Positions 18,713 through 28,446 of a stretch of DNA of 64,000 nucleotides are shown here, one piece after another. The notes under the pieces are model-generated. The model was not told the DNA's origin. It made no database searches and saw only the letters and a list, made by a program, of their open reading frames with translations. Location of the stretch: NCBI GenBank assembly GCA_963807235.1, contig CAWEBF010000006.1, positions 186,001-250,000 of the forward strand, given 5' to 3'. This stretch comes from CAWEBF01 sp963807235. Its GTDB lineage: Bacteria > Acidobacteriota > Vicinamibacteria > Vicinamibacterales > UBA2999. Numbering within the stretch: position 1 is the first letter of the stretch; each line of letters begins with the position of its first letter. Both the position numbers and the translations under genes were made by a program.

Positions 18713-21700
18713 ATGAGTGAGCAGCCGCGCAGCGGGGAGGCGGACAGCCGGGCCGAAATGTCGCTCTCGAAGGCGGCCCGGGAAGCCAGGCTGGGTCTTG
18801 TCGTCTACGGTGGCGTCTCGCTGGCGATCTACATCAACGGCGTCACCGACGAGCTGTTCCGCGCGCACCGCGGGCGGGGCATCTACAAGCTGCTCAAACG
18901 CCTCCTCGACTCCGACATCGTCGTCGACATCATCAGCGGGACGTCGGCCGGCGGCATCAACGGATTGCTGCTGGCGTACGCGCTGACCAACGAACGCGAG
19001 TTCTCCGACTGTGCGTCACTCTGGCGCGAACAGGGGTCGCTCACCAAGCTGCTCAGGCTGATCGACGACGATGTCAACACGACGTCGCTACTCAACACGA
19101 AGAACTATTACCTGCCGCACCTGGAGCGGGCGTTCCGCACGATGGACGACATTGCTCCCGAGGTCCGGCGCCAGGAACGGCCGTCGTCCTGCGAGGAGCT
19201 CGATCTCTTCGTCACCGGCACGAGCTTCGACGGCGAGCTGTCCACGGCGGTAGACGCCACGGGCCGCCGCATCGACATCAAGACGCATCGCGCGGTCTTC
19301 CATCTGAAGCATCGCGCCGGGCGCAAGACGCCATTCCGCTTTCCGCTGCAGGCGTCGCAACGGACCGACGTCGACGAGGCGCGCGTGGCGGCGCTGGCGC
19401 GGCTGTCGGCGATCACGTCCTGCTTCCCGGCGGCATTCGAGCCGGTCAAGGTCGCGCCGAGCCCGGCGAATCCGCACGAGCAGCGCGTCTACGAGTGGTT
19501 GAAGGAGTGGGGATCGCTCGAGGGGGAGACCTGGTTCCTTGACGGCGGTGTGCTCGACAACAAGCCGTTCAGCTACACCGTGAAAGAGATCTTCAACCGG
19601 ACCGCGTTGAAGCCGGTCGATCGAAAGGTGCTCTACGTCGAGCCCGATCCCGAGCGGTTCACGGCGGCGAAGCCGGCGCGTACCGAGGCGCCGAACATCG
19701 TTCAGGCCGCGGTGCAGGCGCTCCTGGGCATTCCCGGGTACGAGAGCATCGCCGACGACCTCGAGCAGGTCGTGCAGCGCAACGACCGGATCGGGCGACT
19801 CGTCAAGGCGCGGCAGGCGGCGCAGCGCGCGCTCGATGCGCTGAAGCAGGCGGACGCTTCCACCGCTCGCGCGATCCCGGCGTCGGTCGCCGCCGTCTAC
19901 CGCCACACGCGCCTGTCGCAGCTCACCGACCGCGCGCTGCGTGGCCTGATGGAGGGAAACGAGTTCACTCATCAGCTCAGCGAAAAGCAGACGCCGAAGT
20001 CGCCGGCGGAAAAGGAGGAACAGGAGAAACGGCACAAGGACGCCGGGTCGCTGGCGAAGGCGTTCGCCGAGTGGGAGGGGGATGGCGACGAGACGCTCGA
20101 GCGCTACGACGTCTACCTGCGGCGCCGCCACATTTTCCACGTCATCAACCGCGTCTTCGGCTGGGTCTCGGAGCTGTGTGACGCGTCGTGGGACGCGAAG
20201 GCAGTGGCCGCCGCCCGGTCGTACCAGGACGTCTGGTGGAAGCTGAACGAGCAGTTGAGCGCCTACGACATCGTCCTCTGGGCGCTCGAACAGAAGCTGG
20301 ACGCGCGTCGGCTGCCTCAGGACCTCGCGAGCACTGATGGTGCCGCCACCGAGGTCTGGCGGATGCTCAAGCGCGACTTCGATTGCGTGTTGGAGGTGGA
20401 TTCAGAGATGGCCGCGGCCCTCGACGCCGAGGTCTTCATCGACGCCCATCGCCACATGCTGCACCAGAAGCTGAAGGCGCGAATCAAGACCGACTCGCCA
20501 CCGGAGAGCGTGACCGCCGCCGGTGCCGAACGCCCCTTGAACCTGCTCGAACGGCTCGACGCGCAGACCAGCAGTATCGTCGCGGCCGCCGCTGCCGAGC
20601 ACCACGACCTGGCCGAGGCCTGGGCCGATTTTCGTTGGCACGACGCGCACTTCTTCCCGATCGACTACTTCGGCGATCTGGGCGAGAAGGGAGCGATCGA
20701 CGTGATCCGCGTCAGCCCGATCGACGCCGAGCGCGCGTTCAGCAACCGCCGCTTCGAGGACAAGATCACGGGCGAAACGGTGATGCACTTTGGGGCATTC
20801 CTGAAGAAGTCATGGCGCTCAAACGACATCATGTGGGGGCGGCTCGACGGCGCCTGCCGCCTGCTCGATGTGCTACTGACTCCGAGGACGCTTGGCCGCG
20901 CGGTGGCGAATCCCGAAGTCCGCGAGCTCCTCGCGCAGGACTTGAGAGGGGAGCTCAGTCCGGCCGTGCTCTTCCCGCATGCCGGTCCGAGAATTCAGGC
21001 CGATGTCACGGCGTGGCTCGAAAAGCTCACGTCGCGTGACGACGCGGCCCGGAACCAGGCCGTGCAGGACGAAGAGAGCCGCGAACTGCTCCTGTGGTGC
21101 GCGCAGCTCGAGATCCTGCAGGAGGAGCTGCCCAAGGTGCTCGAGGACGCCGCCACCGAGCAGCTCGAGTGGAACAACGTGCGCACCAATCGCGGATTCC
21201 GGAGTTCGGCGCTGCGCCTGGACCGCAACGTCGGGCTCATCGACTCACGCCAGAGTGTCTCGGCCTTCATGAAGGGGCTGCAGGAGAATCCGTCCGAGTT
21301 CTCGGTGATCAGGAACGCGCCCATCGCCAAGTACTTCATCAAAGACTACGCCGTCGGCGGCGAGACCGCGCAGAACGACATTCCGCCGGCGGTACTCGCT
21401 GAAACGATCACCGCCGTTTCGATCGTGGCGCGCAACTGCCTGGTGCATGCCTTCCCGAAGCAGGGCGAGCGGCTGCGCGCGAACCTCGTCTTCAAGGCGA
21501 TGGTCGACTGGCCGCTGATGATGGCGCACACGCTGGCGGTCTTCGCGCGGCGCGAGCGGACGTTCTATCTCGCCGGCCTCGCGATGCTCTACACCTACGC
21601 GCTGCTGGCACTGGTCGGCGGCGTCGTCGTGCTGGAGGTCGATCTCAAGACGGGCGAAGAGTTCAGCCAGACGAAGGTCATCTTCCTGGTCGTGATCCCT

Positions 21701-22210
21701 CTGCTGATCCTGGTGATTGGCGGCTACTTGGCGTGGGTGCGCGCTCTCAGCCATGCGGGCCGGTCGTGGCCGGCGGCAATCGCCAAGGGGGCGCTGTACC
21801 TGACGACGCTCGCGCTCGCCGCGCCGATTGTCGTCGCGTTCGTGGCGGCGTGGAAGCACACGAACGAGACACTGCGCCTGTGGTTCCAGGCGGCGCCCGA
21901 CAACGAGTGGGCGCGGCTGCTCCTGCCGGATCGCTTCCTCGCCTGGCTCGCCGGTTCGGTCAGCGCCAACCAGTGGTTGATCGTCACGTTCTATCCGCTC
22001 GCGGCGATGGTCGTGCTCCTCGTTGTCGTCATCCCGGCGATGCGCGGGTTCCTGCAGTCGCGCATGGCGCGGCGTGTGGCGGTCGTCAGCGTGACGGAGA
22101 GTGCCCGTGAGCTGACGGCGAAGGCCGCCAGCGCCGGCAAGGCGGCGGGGAAGAGGTGCGCCACGGCCTACTCGTCGATGCGCGATCGTCTGACGCCGAA
22201 GACCCCCTGA
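18713..22210 (+). CDS. Large patatin-like phospholipase with C-terminal membrane helices
   Basis: A 1165-residue patatin-related protein, probably a lipid acyl hydrolase. The N-terminal patatin domain starts with RLGLVVYGGVSLAIYINGV (oxyanion glycines) and has the nucleophile elbow in SGTSAGGINGLLLAYAL (Ser near residue 79) and the catalytic Asp in WFLDGGVLDNKPF. A long helical middle follows. Near the end come at least four hydrophobic segments (LAMLYTYALLALVGGVVVL, VIFLVVIPLLILVIGGYLAW, LTTLALAAPIVVAFVAAW and WLIVTFYPLAAMVVLLVVV). Architecture and length match the long patatin-like proteins of actinobacteria and other soil bacteria rather than short patatins. Start 18713 has GAGGGG before it; the longer frame beginning at 18350 overlaps the upstream gene and is rejected. 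No frameshift is present. Confidence 0.88.
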   Translation: MSEQPRSGEADSRAEMSLSKAAREARLGLVVYGGVSLAIYINGVTDELFRAHRGRGIYKLLKRLLDSDIVVDIISGTSAGGINGLLLAYALTNEREFSDCASLWREQGSLTKLLRLIDDDVNTTSLLNTKNYYLPHLERAFRTMDDIAPEVRRQERPSSCEELDLFVTGTSFDGELSTAVDATGRRIDIKTHRAVFHLKHRAGRKTPFRFPLQASQRTDVDEARVAALARLSAITSCFPAAFEPVKVAPSPANPHEQRVYEWLKEWGSLEGETWFLDGGVLDNKPFSYTVKEIFNRTALKPVDRKVLYVEPDPERFTAAKPARTEAPNIVQAAVQALLGIPGYESIADDLEQVVQRNDRIGRLVKARQAAQRALDALKQADASTARAIPASVAAVYRHTRLSQLTDRALRGLMEGNEFTHQLSEKQTPKSPAEKEEQEKRHKDAGSLAKAFAEWEGDGDETLERYDVYLRRRHIFHVINRVFGWVSELCDASWDAKAVAAARSYQDVWWKLNEQLSAYDIVLWALEQKLDARRLPQDLASTDGAATEVWRMLKRDFDCVLEVDSEMAAALDAEVFIDAHRHMLHQKLKARIKTDSPPESVTAAGAERPLNLLERLDAQTSSIVAAAAAEHHDLAEAWADFRWHDAHFFPIDYFGDLGEKGAIDVIRVSPIDAERAFSNRRFEDKITGETVMHFGAFLKKSWRSNDIMWGRLDGACRLLDVLLTPRTLGRAVANPEVRELLAQDLRGELSPAVLFPHAGPRIQADVTAWLEKLTSRDDAARNQAVQDEESRELLLWCAQLEILQEELPKVLEDAATEQLEWNNVRTNRGFRSSALRLDRNVGLIDSRQSVSAFMKGLQENPSEFSVIRNAPIAKYFIKDYAVGGETAQNDIPPAVLAETITAVSIVARNCLVHAFPKQGERLRANLVFKAMVDWPLMMAHTLAVFARRERTFYLAGLAMLYTYALLALVGGVVVLEVDLKTGEEFSQTKVIFLVVIPLLILVIGGYLAWVRALSHAGRSWPAAIAKGALYLTTLALAAPIVVAFVAAWKHTNETLRLWFQAAPDNEWARLLLPDRFLAWLAGSVSANQWLIVTFYPLAAMVVLLVVVIPAMRGFLQSRMARRVAVVSVTESARELTAKAASAGKAAGKRCATAYSSMRDRLTPKTP

Positions 22211-22229
22211 CTTACAGGCGAAGCCAAGA

Positions 22230-22246
22230 CTGCCCTTCGGCGGCAG
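22230..22246 (+). terminator. UUCG-loop hairpin after the patatin-like gene
   Basis: CTGCCC-TTCG-G, one bulged C, then GGCAG, 20 bases past the stop at 22210. There is no T-run, so it may stabilise the 3' end rather than terminate by itself. Confidence 0.35.
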
Positions 22247-22346
22247 GAGCCTCCTTGCTCGCGGGCCACGCGAATGCTATAAGCACGGTCACTTGACACA
22301 GCGTCTTCGACAACCAGCCAAGAGTGTGTCCGACTCCGGGGTGACC

Positions 22347-24467
22347 ATGAATCGTTTTGGGTTTCTCAAGCGTAGGGCCTATCTCACGGCCGTTCCCGCC
22401 GTCGCCGGCGCGCTTGTCGCAGCGCTGTGGGTCTCGACCACCGTGGCCGGGCAGTCTGGCGGAAGCGGGTCCAAGGGCGACACGGAATGGCGGTTCTTTG
22501 GTGGCGACACGGGCGCCATGAGGTACTCACCGGCAGGTCAGATCGATGCCGGCAACGTCCGCGACCTTCGAGTGGCCTGGCGCTGGTCGGCCCGGAATTT
22601 CGGTCCGCGACCGGCAAATCAGATGCAGGTCAGTCCGCTGATTGTCGATGGCGTGATGTACACGACTGCGGGGGTCAACCGCGACGTCGTCGCGCTCGAT
22701 GCGGCGACAGGGCAGCAGCTATGGCACTGGCGCCCGACGGGTGAGCTGGTGCGATGGTTCGACATCATCGAGCGGCTCGCGAGAAGCTCCGGCCGCGGCG
22801 TCACCTATTGGACGGACGGCGCGGGCGACGAGCGGATCTTCGTCGTGATGAACAGCTACATGCTCGTGGCGCTCGACGCGAAGACCGGGCGGCAGGTGGC
22901 CAGCTTCGGCAAGAACGGCGTCGTGGACATGACCGAGAACCTGCGCTGGAACGAGCGGCCGGGATTGCCTCGTGAAGGCCGGGTTGCCAATACCTCTCCC
23001 CCAGCGATTGTGGGCAACGTACTGGTCGCTTCGATTTCGCTGCACACGGGCTCCACGCCGAATCTGCCCGGCGCTTCGATCAACGAACAATGGCCCATGA
23101 ACATCCCGGGAGATGTCGTCGCCTACGATACGAGAACGGGCAAGATGTTGTGGCGCTTCAACGTCGTTCCCCGCCCGGGTGGAGAGGGCGCCGAGACATG
23201 GCTCAAAGCGGATCCCAAGGTCTGGGAGGTCCCCGGCGGACTGAACCCCTGGGTGAAGGACCGTCCGGGCCTTCTCGAGTCGTCGAACCTGTACACGGGC
23301 AACGTGGGCTTTTGGGCGCCCGTCACCGCGGATCCCGAGCTGGGCATGTTCTACGTGCCGACGGAATCGCCGACGAGTGACTACTACGGCGGGTACCGGC
23401 CCGGCAACAACCTCTATGCCAACTCGTTGGTGGCTCTCGATGCGAAGACCGGCAGGCGTGTCTGGCACTTCCAGTTGACGCATCACGACATCTGGGACTA
23501 CGACCCGCCGACGGCGCCGATCCTCGCGGACATCACCGTGCAGGGCCGTCCGGTCAAGGCGGTCGTGCAGCTGACGAAGCAGGGGTTCGCCTTCGTGTTC
23601 GACCGCGCGACGGGTAAGCCGGTGTGGCCGATCGAGGAGCGGCCGGTCCCGAAGTCGGATGTGCCTGGTGAGTGGACGTCGCCCACCCAGCCGTTCCCAA
23701 CCAAGCCTGTCGCACTCGACGTTCAGGGGATCACCGAGAACGATCTCGTCGACTTCACACCGGAGATCAAGGCCGAGGCGGTTCGTGTCGCCCGCCAGTT
23801 CCGTCTCGGACCGCTTTACGCGCCGCCGTCGGTGGCGGGTGGGGCCGATGGCACGATGGGCACCTTGACGGCGCCATCCGCCGTCGGCGGCGTCAACTGG
23901 CCGGGCGGCGCCGTCGACCCGGTCGACGACGTCCTGTACGTCACAGTCCAAACCAGTCTGTTTCGCGCGCAGGTCGCGGAGGGGTCGCCGAAAACGGGAG
24001 TGCTCTACCACGACACCCGCGGCCAACCCACCGGGCCGCCGCCGACGGCCTTCGGGCTTCCGCTCATCAAGCCTCCCTATGGGCGCGTCGTGGCGGTCAA
24101 TCTGAAGACAGGTGAGCGCTTGTGGATGGTGCCGCACGGCAGCACACCCGAGTCGATCAAGAAGAATCCGAAGCTGCAAGGCGTGGAGATTCCCAATACC
24201 GGGGCGCAGACGCGCGGCACGGGGCTGCTGGTGACGAGCACGCTTCTGTTCGGAGGCGAGGGTGGCACGAACCCGGTCCTTCGCGCGTGGGACAAGAAGA
24301 CCGGCGCTGTCGTGGCGGAGATCCAGTTGCCCGGGCCGACCACCGGATTCCCTGTCACGTACACCAAGGAAGGGCGGCAGTACATCGCCGTGGCGGTGCG
24401 GGTCGGCGACGCAGTGGAGATCGTGGCGCTCGCGCGTCAGGCCGCCACGGCACCAGGCGGCCGTTAG
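22347..24467 (+). CDS. PQQ-dependent dehydrogenase (quinoprotein, glucose/alcohol type)
   Basis: An exported quinoprotein of 706 residues that would oxidise a sugar or alcohol in the periplasm and pass electrons to the respiratory chain. A signal/anchor (AYLTAVPAVAGALVAALWV) is followed by an eight-bladed propeller with repeated ALDAATGQQLWHW-like W-motifs. THHDIWDYDPPTAPILADI and FVFDRATGKPVWPIEERPVP are hallmarks of the glucose-dehydrogenase-like branch. No C-terminal cytochrome c domain is present, so it needs an external acceptor. I start at the ATG 22347; an upstream TTG at 22293 adds 18 residues with no signal character. No PQQ biosynthesis genes are in the window. Confidence 0.9.
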   Translation: MNRFGFLKRRAYLTAVPAVAGALVAALWVSTTVAGQSGGSGSKGDTEWRFFGGDTGAMRYSPAGQIDAGNVRDLRVAWRWSARNFGPRPANQMQVSPLIVDGVMYTTAGVNRDVVALDAATGQQLWHWRPTGELVRWFDIIERLARSSGRGVTYWTDGAGDERIFVVMNSYMLVALDAKTGRQVASFGKNGVVDMTENLRWNERPGLPREGRVANTSPPAIVGNVLVASISLHTGSTPNLPGASINEQWPMNIPGDVVAYDTRTGKMLWRFNVVPRPGGEGAETWLKADPKVWEVPGGLNPWVKDRPGLLESSNLYTGNVGFWAPVTADPELGMFYVPTESPTSDYYGGYRPGNNLYANSLVALDAKTGRRVWHFQLTHHDIWDYDPPTAPILADITVQGRPVKAVVQLTKQGFAFVFDRATGKPVWPIEERPVPKSDVPGEWTSPTQPFPTKPVALDVQGITENDLVDFTPEIKAEAVRVARQFRLGPLYAPPSVAGGADGTMGTLTAPSAVGGVNWPGGAVDPVDDVLYVTVQTSLFRAQVAEGSPKTGVLYHDTRGQPTGPPPTAFGLPLIKPPYGRVVAVNLKTGERLWMVPHGSTPESIKKNPKLQGVEIPNTGAQTRGTGLLVTSTLLFGGEGGTNPVLRAWDKKTGAVVAEIQLPGPTTGFPVTYTKEGRQYIAVAVRVGDAVEIVALARQAATAPGGR

Positions 24468-24517
24468 CAGAGAAAGCAGCGCGTCAGGTCACCTCGCCTC
24501 GCTCGCCAGGGGGCTAT

Positions 24518-25603
24518 ATGGGCAATCTCGAGCAGCTCGCCAGGATTCGGTCAGGAGTGCATGCCTGGAACGCATGGCGAAACGAGAATCCCCGTCTACG
24601 ACCTGACCTCTCTGGTGCGGACTTGCGATTTAGTGTCCTGGACCGCGTTGACCTGCATCAGGCGAACCTGTCGGGTGCCGATCTCACACACGCGTTCTTC
24701 CACCAGGCAAACCTCTGTAAAACCGACCTCTCCGGGGCGACGATGGTCGGGACGAACTTCTGCATGGCGCGGCTGTGCGATGCCCGGCTTACCCTGGCCG
24801 ATCTTCACCGGGCGAACTTCGATCGAGCAGACCTGACAGGAGCCGATCTCAGCGGAGCGAATCTTGAACGGACGTTGCTCGTCGGGACGATTGTCTCGGG
24901 GGCGAAATTCTCAAAGTGCAGGGTATACGGCGCCGCTGTCTGGGACCTGGACTTGAGCGGCGTCGGAGACCAGTCGGGGTTGAGGATTACGCCTGACGAT
25001 CAGTCTGGACAGATTACGGTCGACAACCTGCAGGTGGCGCAGTTCGTCCACTTGCTGCTTCATAACCCGAACATCAGGGATGTCATCGACACTGTCGGCA
25101 GGAAAGGAGTGTTGTTGATTGGGCGGTTCACCGGCCCCGGCGGTGACATCCTCCGCTCAATCCGCGACGAGCTCAAGAATCGGTACGGGCTGGTACCGAT
25201 CATGTTCGAGTTCGCCGCCCTGCCTACCCAGGAGACGACGAGAACCCTCTCGACGCTTGCTCACCTGTCTCGATTTGTCATCGCGGATCTCACGGACGCG
25301 CAGTCTGTCCTGCAGGAGTTGACGTTGCTCACCAAGGACTTGGTCACACTTCCGGTTCAACTCCTGTTGCAGGATTCCGCGCCGATTCCACCGATGGTCG
25401 ATGGCCTTCTCATGAGCCAATCGGTCCTGAGACCGTATCGTTACAGCACCAAAGAACGGTTGCTGGAGGATCTCTCGACGAAGGTGATTGGCCCAGCGCA
25501 CGACCGCGCGCGCCAGTTCGAAGCCAGGCTGGCGGAAATTCGGCGGGAATACCTGCCATGGCAAAGCGCAGAATCGGCTGGCCGCGGCGCGGATGCGATC
25601 TGA
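24518..25603 (+). CDS. Pentapeptide-repeat protein with deoxyribosyltransferase/TIR-like C-terminal domain
   Basis: A 361-residue cytoplasmic protein. Residues about 25-145 form a right-handed quadrilateral helix of A(D/N)LxX pentapeptides (LSGADLRFSVLDRVDL, LTGADLSGANLERTL). After a linker, residues about 190-310 form an alpha/beta domain that begins KGVLLIGRFTGPGG. It contains FVIADLTDAQSVLQEL, which closely resembles the ADLT...V..E catalytic motif of nucleoside 2-deoxyribosyltransferase-like proteins, a fold related to TIR and SLOG NAD- or nucleotide-processing domains. Similar pentapeptide proteins occur in cyanobacteria, without a known function. The ATG at 24518 follows CAGGGGG; the longer frame overlaps the PQQ gene. 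A signalling or defence effector role is inference only. Confidence 0.75.
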   Translation: MGNLEQLARIRSGVHAWNAWRNENPRLRPDLSGADLRFSVLDRVDLHQANLSGADLTHAFFHQANLCKTDLSGATMVGTNFCMARLCDARLTLADLHRANFDRADLTGADLSGANLERTLLVGTIVSGAKFSKCRVYGAAVWDLDLSGVGDQSGLRITPDDQSGQITVDNLQVAQFVHLLLHNPNIRDVIDTVGRKGVLLIGRFTGPGGDILRSIRDELKNRYGLVPIMFEFAALPTQETTRTLSTLAHLSRFVIADLTDAQSVLQELTLLTKDLVTLPVQLLLQDSAPIPPMVDGLLMSQSVLRPYRYSTKERLLEDLSTKVIGPAHDRARQFEARLAEIRREYLPWQSAESAGRGADAI

Positions 25604-25800
25604 CCATCGCCACAGAGCGACGATCACCGCAACTCCGGCAGGCTTCATAGCACGCCTCCGAAAATGTGCCCAGAAGCCTACGCCTGCACGTGGCGGCGGT
25701 CAATACGGATTCGGCGCTTTGTCGAAGAATGGGACTCGACCGGAAAACGGCCCGTCAACGGAACGACGAGGGTACCAACCGCGTCCAATCCGGCATTCGC

Positions 25801-26715
25801 ATGTCGCATGACAGCGTCATTGGCGCCGCCATCGTCCTGGTGCTCTTGGTAGGCCCGGCGGCGCTCGCCGTTACGGGGGCTTGGGCGACCTCGAGAGTGT
25901 CTGTCGCATCATCAGGGAGATCAGGCAGCCGCCGTTCACCGAGGCTCGGGCTCGCGTCGGCTCTTCTCTATGTGTTCACCTTCAACGTCATCTTCCTGCT
26001 CCAGGAACTGTTTCTCGTCATACCTAAGGCGCTGACGCCGGGCCTACGCCCCACGCTCTTCCACAACAATCACACGTGGGAAGGCTCCCACGCGCTCGCC
26101 GACCTCTTTCAGGGAACCGGCGCGCTTGCGGTTCTGCTGGCGGGCGGCATCTGCGTGGTCCTCGTGGCAAAGGAGCGGGCTTCCACGACGCTCGGTCGGC
26201 TTTGCCACATCTGGCTCGCGTACAACGGCGTGTGTCAGGCCGCCCCGCAGATCGTCGTTGGTGCGATGGGACAGGGAGACGTCGCTGCGGCGCTCGACTA
26301 CCTCGAGGCCGGTCCCGGCTGGCGACTGCTGCTCGCGCTGCTGGCCCTCGCCCTGATTCCCGCGACCGCCTTCTCGCTCGGGCCTCCACTCCTCAGCCTC
26401 GCAACGGCATCGGGCGATGTCGCGGGGCCAGCTGACCGGGCTCGGTTTGTCTTCCGTGTCGTGACGCTGCCCGCGCTCCTGTCGATCCCCTTGATCGTGG
26501 CGTTTCGAATACCGCGTGAGCCGTTCGAAGTACTGTTCCCGCCAGTCGTCTCGACGTTCGTGGGTCTCGCGTGGATACAGTCTGCGGCGTGGATGATGAA
26601 GCCCCCGCGTAGCGGATCCGCCGAGGTTCGTTCGTTGGCGGTCCCCGTGGCGGCGGTGCTGGGCCTGCTCCTGCTGTTTCAGGTCGTCCTTCGCCCCGGC
26701 GTGCGCTTCTTCTGA
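25801..26715 (+). CDS. Multi-pass membrane protein of unknown function
   Basis: A 304-residue integral membrane protein with about eight hydrophobic segments (for example SVIGAAIVLVLLVGPAALAV, ALLYVFTFNVIFLLQELFLV, LLALLALALIPATAFSLG and VAAVLGLLLLFQVVL). A conserved-looking polar loop (LFHNNHTWEGSHALADLFQG) between the second and third helices contains two His and an Asp and might face a metal or substrate. I know no family name. I prefer the ATG at 25801, directly before the first helix, to the start at 25666, whose extra 45 residues are basic and unstructured. Its 3' end overlaps the convergent radical SAM gene by 37 bases. Confidence 0.7.
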   Translation: MSHDSVIGAAIVLVLLVGPAALAVTGAWATSRVSVASSGRSGSRRSPRLGLASALLYVFTFNVIFLLQELFLVIPKALTPGLRPTLFHNNHTWEGSHALADLFQGTGALAVLLAGGICVVLVAKERASTTLGRLCHIWLAYNGVCQAAPQIVVGAMGQGDVAAALDYLEAGPGWRLLLALLALALIPATAFSLGPPLLSLATASGDVAGPADRARFVFRVVTLPALLSIPLIVAFRIPREPFEVLFPPVVSTFVGLAWIQSAAWMMKPPRSGSAEVRSLAVPVAAVLGLLLLFQVVLRPGVRFF

Positions 26716-28319
26716 CGGCCGAACGATATCTCCTCCGCGCGCACCCAGACCGCGTTGGCCGTCGACACGTTCGACGTAATCATGGGTACCGGTCCGTCGC
26801 CTTTATCGCCCAACGGATCGGGCCAGTCCACATACTCTCGTTCGCGCGCGCGAAGCGCCCGATATCGTCCGAACACCGTGCGTGCGCTCTCGAGGCCGAG
26901 CAGCGAGCGCCATGTCGATCCGCGGAAGGTATGCGCCACCATCTGACGACCGTGGCGAAGGACGTAGCGCGGATCGTGACGAAGCGCCATCGGAAAGTGC
27001 CGGAGCTTCATCCATCGCTCGGCCTTCCACCGCATGAACTCGATCTCCTCCGCGGTGAGGTGCGTGCTCCGCGTCACCGCCGTCGTTCCGTCGTACTCTT
27101 CGACGCGGCGATTGACGACGAGGCCGCGCTCGACGAAATCACGGGTCATCGGCGTCCCCGGGTACGGGGTGGGATGCTGGATGTAGGGCCAATCCACGTA
27201 CTTTCTGGCGAAGTCCAGGTTCGCTTCGATCGCCTCTGGCGTGTCGTCCGGGTTCCCGACGATCAGCCCTCCGATGACGAACATCCCGTGCTTGCGCAGA
27301 ATCTCGACCGCGGCCGCGGAGGCGTTACCCACGCGCCGTCCCTGCACGCGCTGGCTGTTCTTCGCCGCGGCCTTCAAGAAGCTCAGATCGTCGTCCAGGA
27401 TATTTTCGATCCCGAGGAACACGTAGCGGAATCCGGCGCGCCGCATCAGCGGTGCGAGCTCTGCGCCATACGCGGCGATTGGCGAGGTCATTCCCTGCAC
27501 CATGTAATCGATGTCGTCGAGACCCGCATCGATGATGGCGTGGCAGAGTGCCTTGAACCGCGCGACGTCGAGCGTGATGTTGTCGTCGACGATGAAGATC
27601 GCCCGCGCGCCTCGGCATCGCGCGTCGCGGATGTCGTCGATCACGCGTTCCATCGGGAAGCGATGGAAGTTGCGTCCGCGCATCTCGATGATCGAGCAGA
27701 AGCTGCAATCGAACGTGCACCCGCGCGAGGTCTCGACCACGTCCACGTTGCGGCCCATCATCGTATAGCCGGTCAGCACGCGCGCGGCCCGATTGGGAGG
27801 CTGCAGCGTTCCGTTCTCAACCGCCGTAATGGGGCGAGGCGCGGTCGGTTGAAAGCCGTGGGCGTCGCGAAACCAGAGTCCTGCCACCCGATCAAGAGGA
27901 GTCCGCTCGTCGAGCGCCCGGACGAGCTCCCGGAACGTCAGCTCACCCTCTCCGCGAACGATGGCATCGACGCCGAGGTCTTGATGTGTCCATGCTTCCG
28001 GTGCGAGGCTCGGGTCATAGCCGCCGACGACGATGCGTACGTCTGGCTTGATCGACCGGATGAGCGAGATGATTCGACGCGCCGTGCCTCGCTGGAAGGT
28101 CATCACCGACAGCCCGACAAGCTCGGGCTGGAGATCGCGCACCAACTCTTCCACGGTACGGCGCACCGATGCCTGCACGAGGACCAGGTCAGCTATCGCG
28201 ACGCGGTGATGCGGGTCGAGGTTGCCCGCCAGCGAGGCCAGCGCGCCGTTGGGCATCCGAACCGCCACAGCGGGCGTGTGTTCGAAGGAATCTGGCATCG
28301 ACAGGAGCAGAATCTGCAC
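26679..28319 (-). CDS. B12-binding-domain radical SAM protein
   Basis: A 546-residue enzyme with an N-terminal cobalamin-binding-like Rossmann domain (ELVGLSVMTFQRGTARRI, RIVVGGYDPSLAPEAW, VDAIVRGEGELTFRELV) followed by a radical SAM barrel. The barrel's [4Fe-4S] ligands are in SRGCTFDCSFCSI (CxxxCxxC, near residue 205). The classical DxHxxGG cobalamin motif is absent, as in many members, so real B12 binding is uncertain. A C-terminal extension of about 130 residues is typical of the BchE/HpnR-like group, which does methylations, cyclisations and hopanoid or lipid modifications. No neighbour suggests a substrate. It is convergent with the membrane-protein gene. Confidence 0.88.
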   Translation of the reverse strand: MQILLLSMPDSFEHTPAVAVRMPNGALASLAGNLDPHHRVAIADLVLVQASVRRTVEELVRDLQPELVGLSVMTFQRGTARRIISLIRSIKPDVRIVVGGYDPSLAPEAWTHQDLGVDAIVRGEGELTFRELVRALDERTPLDRVAGLWFRDAHGFQPTAPRPITAVENGTLQPPNRAARVLTGYTMMGRNVDVVETSRGCTFDCSFCSIIEMRGRNFHRFPMERVIDDIRDARCRGARAIFIVDDNITLDVARFKALCHAIIDAGLDDIDYMVQGMTSPIAAYGAELAPLMRRAGFRYVFLGIENILDDDLSFLKAAAKNSQRVQGRRVGNASAAAVEILRKHGMFVIGGLIVGNPDDTPEAIEANLDFARKYVDWPYIQHPTPYPGTPMTRDFVERGLVVNRRVEEYDGTTAVTRSTHLTAEEIEFMRWKAERWMKLRHFPMALRHDPRYVLRHGRQMVAHTFRGSTWRSLLGLESARTVFGRYRALRAREREYVDWPDPLGDKGDGPVPMITSNVSTANAVWVRAEEISFGRQKKRTPGRRTT

Positions 28320-28446
28320 AGGCGACCTCCTGACAGTTCAGACGATAGCACCGTGCCAGGCGAGGGCCATGATGAGCTCGGGGGCGGCGGCCTGTTCGGT
28401 CAGCCTTCACCAGCGCTAAAGTTTCCTATCCTCCCGAGGTGATCAA

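Noticed and set aside
26931..28442. A 503-residue plus-strand frame opposite the radical SAM gene
   Set aside because: No recognisable motif; it is antisense to a protein with intact radical SAM cysteines.
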